Assembly: GCA_025345505.1 (NCBI GenBank) | Contig: JANVCC010000073.1 | Coordinates: forward strand, 9,552,887-9,616,886 | Length of the DNA stretch: 64,000 nt | DNA from: Todiramphus chloris collaris | Taxonomy: Eukaryota; Chordata; Aves; Coraciiformes; Alcedinidae | Direction: 5' to 3' | Shown: positions 58,283-64,000 of the stretch, piece by piece | How the letters are laid out: each line of letters begins with the position of its first letter | Numbering within the stretch: position 1 is the first letter of the stretch | The notes under the pieces: generated by a model | What the model saw: the letters and a program-made list of their open reading frames with translations, nothing else | Told to the model about the DNA's origin: nothing | The model's database searches: none | Made by a program: the position numbers and the translations under genes

Positions 58283-60649
58283 AGCTTTATAAGTTCAGTG
58301 TCTGGATATTCCTTCTTCCAGAATCAATCTCATGACCCAGGACCTTGTTATGAGATGGAGAAGAATGAGTAATAAAATATTGTTCAGTAGAGTCAGATAT
58401 AGCTCTATTACTGCTCAGTGCTTATTGTTATTTTTACCAAGGTGTTTAGTTAGAAAATTTCAAGTAAATATAGAACAAATACCTCAAACATGCATTTCCT
58501 TGATAACAAGTGAGAGAGACTCCTACAGAAGAATCCAGAATACCAGAAGAACCTGAATGTTTGTTCTTTGATTTATGTCTGTTTCATTTTCCCCAAGCTG
58601 TGGAACAGCTCAGTATCAATCAGTTTCTCTTATCTCTTTGACTAGCCTGAGTCAGATCAAAGAACTATGTATTTCCAGAGTATGTACATAATAGCTATGA
58701 ATACATTGAGAAATTTCTATCTTGGCAATGGCTTCAGCATCCCTGGCAAAATATTAAAATTATATTTAAAATATATTTAAAATAAACAATCAGAAAACAG
58801 GAAAAAGAATAAAAAAGAGTACCAAGTGGCACACTGTCCTCTTGAAGAGACCAGCACAATTGTCTTTTCCTACACACCACCAGATCAAATATCTGTCCAA
58901 GAAAGGGTCTAAAAAAGGGTATTGCAGAAGTGCAATAAAATATCACAGTTAAGAAGCTGCTATGGAGAACATCTTACCAAAGGCAGCCTTTCTGTAAAAC
59001 GCTTGGAATTGTTTTTGAGATACTGTTCTCTTCAAAGCTAGTGCCAGAACTTGGCCTGCTTACTGGTTTAAGAAGAAAACAGGCCATGTGTATGTCCAAA
59101 AAAAAGAAATCAGAATGGACTATATTTTGCTGTAATTCTGCAATCATCAGACAGAACAATGATGTTTTGTGCTTAAAACTGCTCAATCCCTTGTTTTCCT
59201 CAGCCAAATAACAATTTTCCAGTTCCTGTGTGCTTCCAGAAAGTAAATAGGCAGACTCTAAGGAGTTCAGTGCAGAGATGAAATGTAAATCAAGAAGCTC
59301 TGATTCTTACGGAAGGATTATTAGGTTTTGAAGAGTGCCAAACCTTGGTAACTAACTAGACTGTCTCTGGATCTAAGGTCAGATGTCTGTAGACAGCATT
59401 GCTATTCTAACCTCTGCATTTTCAATTTTGAGACTAACATGAGTAGAATTAGGTGCTTCAGCATCTGTCAGTATAAAAAAATCATTGTGTCTTCCTGATG
59501 AAATTAATAGCACATGAACATGCATTCTGCTTGCAGTCACAGACATATGGAAGAGAGGTGACTCAGCATTTCCAACCTAGTAATTAGAAATAACAAAAAA
59601 AAAAGGAGTTGTACTGCTTTCTCTAAAACACCCTTTCTGCACAGAAAATAAAGAGTTTGAAACATAACAGTGTTGTGTTACAACCCCACCCCATTTTTTG
59701 GTTTTTTTTGGTTGTTGGTTTGTTTGTTGTTTTTTTTTTCAGTGGAGGAAGAGTTAATTTGGTCTAAAGTTCTTGGATAATCACAGGAATTTAGGAACAC
59801 CTTCTACTGTAATATTTGACATCAGTGAAAAATGCTCAAGGTTTTTCTTCCCTCTAACCATAGACCTCTACATTCAATAAACATACAGTTGAAAGCTGAC
59901 AGTAGCAAGGAGTTTTTGAAACTCAGAGAGCATGAATAAAAACTAATCTGTGCAATATTCCTCTGAAAAATCACTTTGTAAAACTGGCATCCCCTTACTG
60001 GAAGAAAAAAAAAAATCTCCTTATATCTATTCAGACATATATTTTGGAAACAGAGTATTGTTGGGATTTTTCATTTGTTTAACAGATGAGAAAGAAGAGC
60101 TGGTGGCTTGCTTTTCAACTTTTTCAGATTCAACAGCAGTGGTTTATATTCCATGGAGCTACATCTGCCAGTGGTGGGGCTTTCATAGCTATCAGAGAGG
60201 TTATAATTTGTGGGTAGGTAGATCCTAGACTGATGAAAATTCAAATATTTGCAAATACAGGTCCAAATCCTTTGGAAATAGAGGGCAGGAAAAGGAAAAA
60301 GAATGGACAACATTGTTTTTGTCCTTTGACCTTAAATCTAAATGGGTAATTCAGGCCCTGCTTCTTTTGCATGTATACTCTAGTGTGTTTCAAGTATGTC
60401 TGAGGTAGTCTGTCTTTTCTGCTCATCCTTCATATCCTCTGAGCTTTTGGCCTCTTTACACCATGAGAGACAAAAATGTCTACTACCGGTTTTGCAGACA
60501 CTGTAAGGTCTGTAAGAAAGTATATGAAAATTCTGATTTTTTTATTATATATTTCTTAATTTTTTACATGAATCAGAATACAACCAGTGGTTTTTAGCAT
60601 CACATTTCAGTAGTGTTCATCTTGTGACTCCAATTTTGAATTAAATCCC
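57741..60649. other. Unique DNA with a poly-T tract, no gene seen
   Basis: It contains a 26-base T run (58250-58275) and a short G/T-rich tract (about 59697-59740). The open frame at 59950-60228 is unrecognised. Confidence 0.55.
58250..58275. repeat. 26-base poly-T run
   Basis: Uninterrupted T homopolymer with no recognised SINE or retrocopy body next to it. Confidence 0.93.
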
Positions 60650-60769
60650 TGTCCTGGGGTCAGCTAGGATAGGGTTAATTTTCACCAGAATCCGGGATGG
60701 GGCCACAGTCAGGATAGACAACAGAATCAGCCAATGGGATATTCAATTCCATACTGGTGTCATGCCCTC

Positions 60770-60776
60770 TATATAA
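60770..60776 (+). promoter_or_regulatory. TATA box of the 60650 LTR
   Basis: TATATAA, 39 bp after the CCAAT box, at the U3/R junction. It directly abuts the G-run motif. Confidence 0.8.
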
Positions 60777-60806
60777 GGGGGGGAGGAGGGAGTGGGCTGG
60801 GCAGGG
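60777..60806 (+). promoter_or_regulatory. G-quadruplex motif at the LTR transcription start region
   Basis: G runs of 7, 3, 3, 3 and 3 bases are separated by loops of 2-4 bases (GGGGGGG, GGG, GGG, GGG, GGG). This meets the usual four-run rule for quadruplex formation. The location suggests it would lie in the 5' end of any LTR transcript. Confidence 0.75.
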
Positions 60807-61060
60807 TAGATGTGATCTGGCAAAGAGCCATTGGTACAGATTTAAGTGGTTTGGTTAATTTTATTTCACTTGCTTTACATATTGTTTTATTACTCTTATT
60901 TTCCTTCTTGTGTAGTTCTGTTAATTTCTTCTTATCTCAATTCATGGGGGTTTTCCTTTTTCTTCCTATTCTCCTTCTCATTCCATGGGGGATGGGGGCT
61001 GGACTGTCTGAGTGAGTGGCCACGTGGTGCTCAGCTCCCAGCTGGGCCTAAAGCACAGTA

Positions 61061-64000
61061 ATCCCTTAGACACTTTAGAGTCATATGGTGAAAAGTTCTA
61101 TTTATGGCCAAGTTCTGAAAGCAAAGGTAGCATATTTTTCTGAATGGGTTTGGAAGAGACAAAATTCTGAAATAAGAGCTTTTTCTGGTCAAAATACAGC
61201 CCTCTGAAGCTTCTGTTTAATTGAAATGCTGTTGTGATGTTTTTGTAAGAAGAAGCTTTGTAAGAAGCAAAACGTATTCCTGTCCACTATTTGCCTTTCA
61301 TTGAGTCCCTTTTTAAAAATGCTTATGGTAAACAATGGGGGAAAAAAGAAACAACACAGTGTATCCAAACTAAAAAGAGTGCACAGCAAAATCAGGTAAT
61401 TCAAATTGCTGTGGTGTGTCATGGTAACAATTTGTAAAATACTTGTAAATAACAACACATTTGATTAAAAAGAACAGCATTTATGAAAGATTTAGTAAGT
61501 GACTAAATGAAAAGGAGTATTATTTTTAAATAAAAATTCTGTACTGATTCACATTATTATTGGTTCCCTATACCAACCAGTCTCTTCACTAATTGATTTT
61601 TAATGGAATCTTTTTCTTTTGAAAGAAATGAAATCAACTTTGCATATCCATTATGCTTATTTTATACATCTTTAATAGACAAAATTGTTTTCATTACGGT
61701 CTGCAATTATCTGTGACAGAAATGTTGACTAGATATAAATAAAAACCCTTGTTTGCACATTGCTCTTAATTATGTGCTTTTGATTTTCATGGCATGCATT
61801 TTAGACAACTTTAAAAAATGTAATTACTGATGAATGTCTGTAGTAGGGTATTATTATAGTTCAGTCTCTTTTATACAAACATCTGAATTTGAATATAAAT
61901 ATTTTTCTTGTTGCTATCACATGAGCAATGGTACTAAAATTCCTAAGTAATGGTAAAGCATGTATGTGTAAAGTTTTAAATTCTCTTAAGTATATTGACA
62001 CTGAAATTAACTGCACACAGAGAAAGACTTAAAGTGAAATAGTATTACTGCTGTAATGATTGAAAGGTAGAACTTCTATTTTGTATGCCATTTTAATTTT
62101 CTTTTCAATTGCATCAAATATGATCAAGTGTTACTGTTTTAGGACATGTTTGGCAATGGTGAAGCCTTAGTCGTAGTCTAATTAACCTTGTCCTGTGCAC
62201 TCACTTTCATGGAGAAGATCTTCATAAAGCCAAAAAGGCATGTGAAGAAGGCACGCAACAAATCCCAGAAGGCATAGTTTCAGTTTTCATTGTATGGACT
62301 GTAGACATATATATGCTGTTATTGGTGAAACCACAGTGATTTATACTACTGGCTAGTTGTCCACAGAGAGATGAAGTCAAAGAAATTCTCCACTACAGCA
62401 TTAGACAAAGCAGAAGAGACAGACTCCGTATTAGTTCTGCTTGCTCTTTAATTTCAGGAAGTCAGTTCTGAGCCTTATGGATATGTTCAGGCAGGAGCTC
62501 TGTGTGATCTCAGAGTAGCTGAAGGGCATCAGATGCCCTATTTCTGCCACTGAGATGTGCCTCAGCAGCCAAGTAATAGATTATAAATCTCTGAAAGCAT
62601 TTTTCAGTCATGCATTTTTACCATATCCCTCAACCAACCACAAGATTTCAAAGAGCATAAAAATCACTTGTACCAGAGGATTTAGCAGCATAGATAATAC
62701 TGTAGAAACTCACTGTACTGTCATTTTGACACAAATGATTGGGTGTGGAGCTGCACATATACAAAAAAAAAAGGAAAAAAGTCTTTTATCGCCTGCTACC
62801 ACACAGGATGTATAATATAGAGTTACAATTGTAATAATCCATCACTGTCTCTCTGTATTGAAATTAAAACCAAAAAATATTGTGTTTGGACTGCAAAAAA
62901 TAAAATTGAACACCTGTGGTACAGTTACATTATTGGGCTATAGTGTAGCTGTTATGTCTGCAAAATTGAACTCTTTTTCTGTTCTACTTTAAAGTTATTG
63001 TTGAGTAAATCACAAGTTAGTTTGTGAAGGTGAGGACATGCCATGCTGTTACAAAAATGTTGTTTCATTCTGAACAATTTGGGTTCATATTTATCATTCC
63101 CTGCAATGTTACTTCTGAACAAAATACAGGCATTTCTTCCATCTTGTTTTTGCTCACTTTCTACCAAAGGGATGATTGCAATGACGACAGCTTGCAAAAA
63201 GTTTTCTTTTATATTTGTAAACTGGAATCTGCCCATTTATACAATGGAGACTGAGTGTTGTAGGCAGCATGCATAATTTGTACAAATGAGGAACGTGTTT
63301 GCATTCCCCCAGTTCTAGACCACTTGGAATGCAGCCAGAAGAGAGCAAGGTGTGAGCCATCAGGTGTGGCATGCTTGAAAGGTGATCTTAATGGAAAATA
63401 GTGATCTTAATGGAAAACAGTGTTCTTATGGTCATGGGCAATTGTAATTCACAGGGAAAGCAGATGCTGTAGTCTCTTCGAGGGTCAGTGGGCACAAAGG
63501 ATGCTTTTGCTGTCACTATTGCTGATGGTATCACCTAATGGAGTTCCAGCTTTACCGTAAGTGATCAGTCTGTTGCAGTGTTACGTAGTTCTGTCACATC
63601 CTGCTCACTGCTGTCTGGATTGTTTCATAACGAAAAGTTTATCAAAGATATTAAACAATGGATTGCCACTTTCAGTATATTAGCACCTTTTGTTTCAGCA
63701 ACTGTGAAGAAAGTTGGAAAATTTTACTTGCTTTATGAAAAACAGTGATCATGCACTTTGCATAGTGTCTTTAAAAAGAATTAAAAAAAAATGTGACTGA
63801 TGACCAGTGAAATAAGTTTCCCAAGAAAATGGGGTTATTTAAAACAGTAACCATACCTTAATCAGATATGCTACTAATATCATTTTTCTCTTTTTCTTTA
63901 TTTAACTTTGTAGTGCTGCTTAGAAGAATTGGTGCAGTGTTGGTGGTCTTACGCTGTTGAAAGATTAGTGCAGTATTATTTCACCATATTACTTAATGTT
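61061..64000. other. Unique AT-rich DNA, no gene seen
   Basis: It holds a 19-bp tandem duplication (63382-63419). Overlapping open frames at 62952-63276 are unrecognised. No mobile element was seen. Confidence 0.55.
63382..63419. repeat. 19-bp tandem duplication
   Basis: GTGATCTTAATGGAAAATA and GTGATCTTAATGGAAAACA lie head to tail with one difference. A decayed partial third unit (GTGTTCTTATGG) follows. Confidence 0.92.

Larger units (their letters stand above)
60650..61060 (+). mobile_element. Solo LTR (ERVL-like), perfect 5-bp target duplication
   Basis: It starts TGTCCTGGGGTCAGCTAGG and ends GGCCTAAAGCACAGTA, flanked by ATCCC on both sides (60645-60649 and 61061-61065). The 411-bp element has a CCAAT box (CCAATGGGATATTC, from 60731), TATATAA (60770-60776) followed at once by a G-rich quadruplex motif, and a U5 segment with ATTCCATGGGGGATGGGG. 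The ATTAAA signal seen in relatives is missing (TTCTTATCTCAATTC remains after it), so polyadenylation is doubtful. It shares the CCAAT segment and a shortened U3 with the copy at 8900. The minus-type terminal CA is decayed to TA, so the right end is set by the duplication. The open frames at 60734-61061 are not genes. Confidence 0.88.

Overview
This window looks like gene-poor bird DNA, either intergenic or a long intron. Three things point to birds. Most of the sequence is AT-rich and unique. There are six clear CR1 LINE copies plus one bare CR1 tail, several ending in the avian CR1 terminal repeat (ATTCTATG)n. There are also at least six retroviral LTRs, five of which resemble LTR families common in Neoaves. 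I cannot name the species. I found no protein-coding gene, tRNA, intact rRNA or CRISPR array that I can support. Nearly all open frames of 60-150 codons are chance frames or CR1 reverse-transcriptase debris.

Layout: 1-2356, unique DNA opening with a 32-base C run. 2357-3077, CR1 (+). 3078-8899, unique DNA with an exact 50-bp tandem duplication and an exon-like pair at 4021/4439. 8900-9365, solo LTR (+). 12819-13224, solo LTR (-) with a perfect 5-bp target duplication. 14890-15373, LTR piece (+). 18066-18220, CR1 tail (+). 18221-29451, unique DNA with a perfect palindrome and one exon-like open segment (25954-26116). 29452-29535, 5S rRNA-like remnant. 30804-31387, LTR (+). 33385-34001, CR1 (+). 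35191-35290, very old CR1/L3-like tail (-). 35842 to about 36960, LTR (-) carrying an internal three-unit repeat. 41452-42505, CR1 (-). 44371-44746, two MIR-like SINE relics. 46456-46500, CR1 tail (+). 52203-53620, CR1 (-). 55280-56293, CR1 (-), the best preserved. 57352-57740, ERVK-type solo LTR (-) with a perfect 6-bp duplication. 60650-61060, solo LTR (+) with a perfect 5-bp duplication and a G-quadruplex motif next to its TATA box. 61061-64000, unique DNA.

The elements form layers of different age: MIR, 5S-like and L3-like relics (oldest), then degraded CR1 tails, then CR1 copies with long readable frames and LTRs that still have exact target-site duplications (youngest). No genes work together here. 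The functional content is the LTR promoter and polyadenylation signals, plus two unproven exon-like segments. I found no convincing new biological system. The most useful leads are the 5S-like SINE relic, the MIR pair, the LTR internal repeat array and the two exon-like segments.
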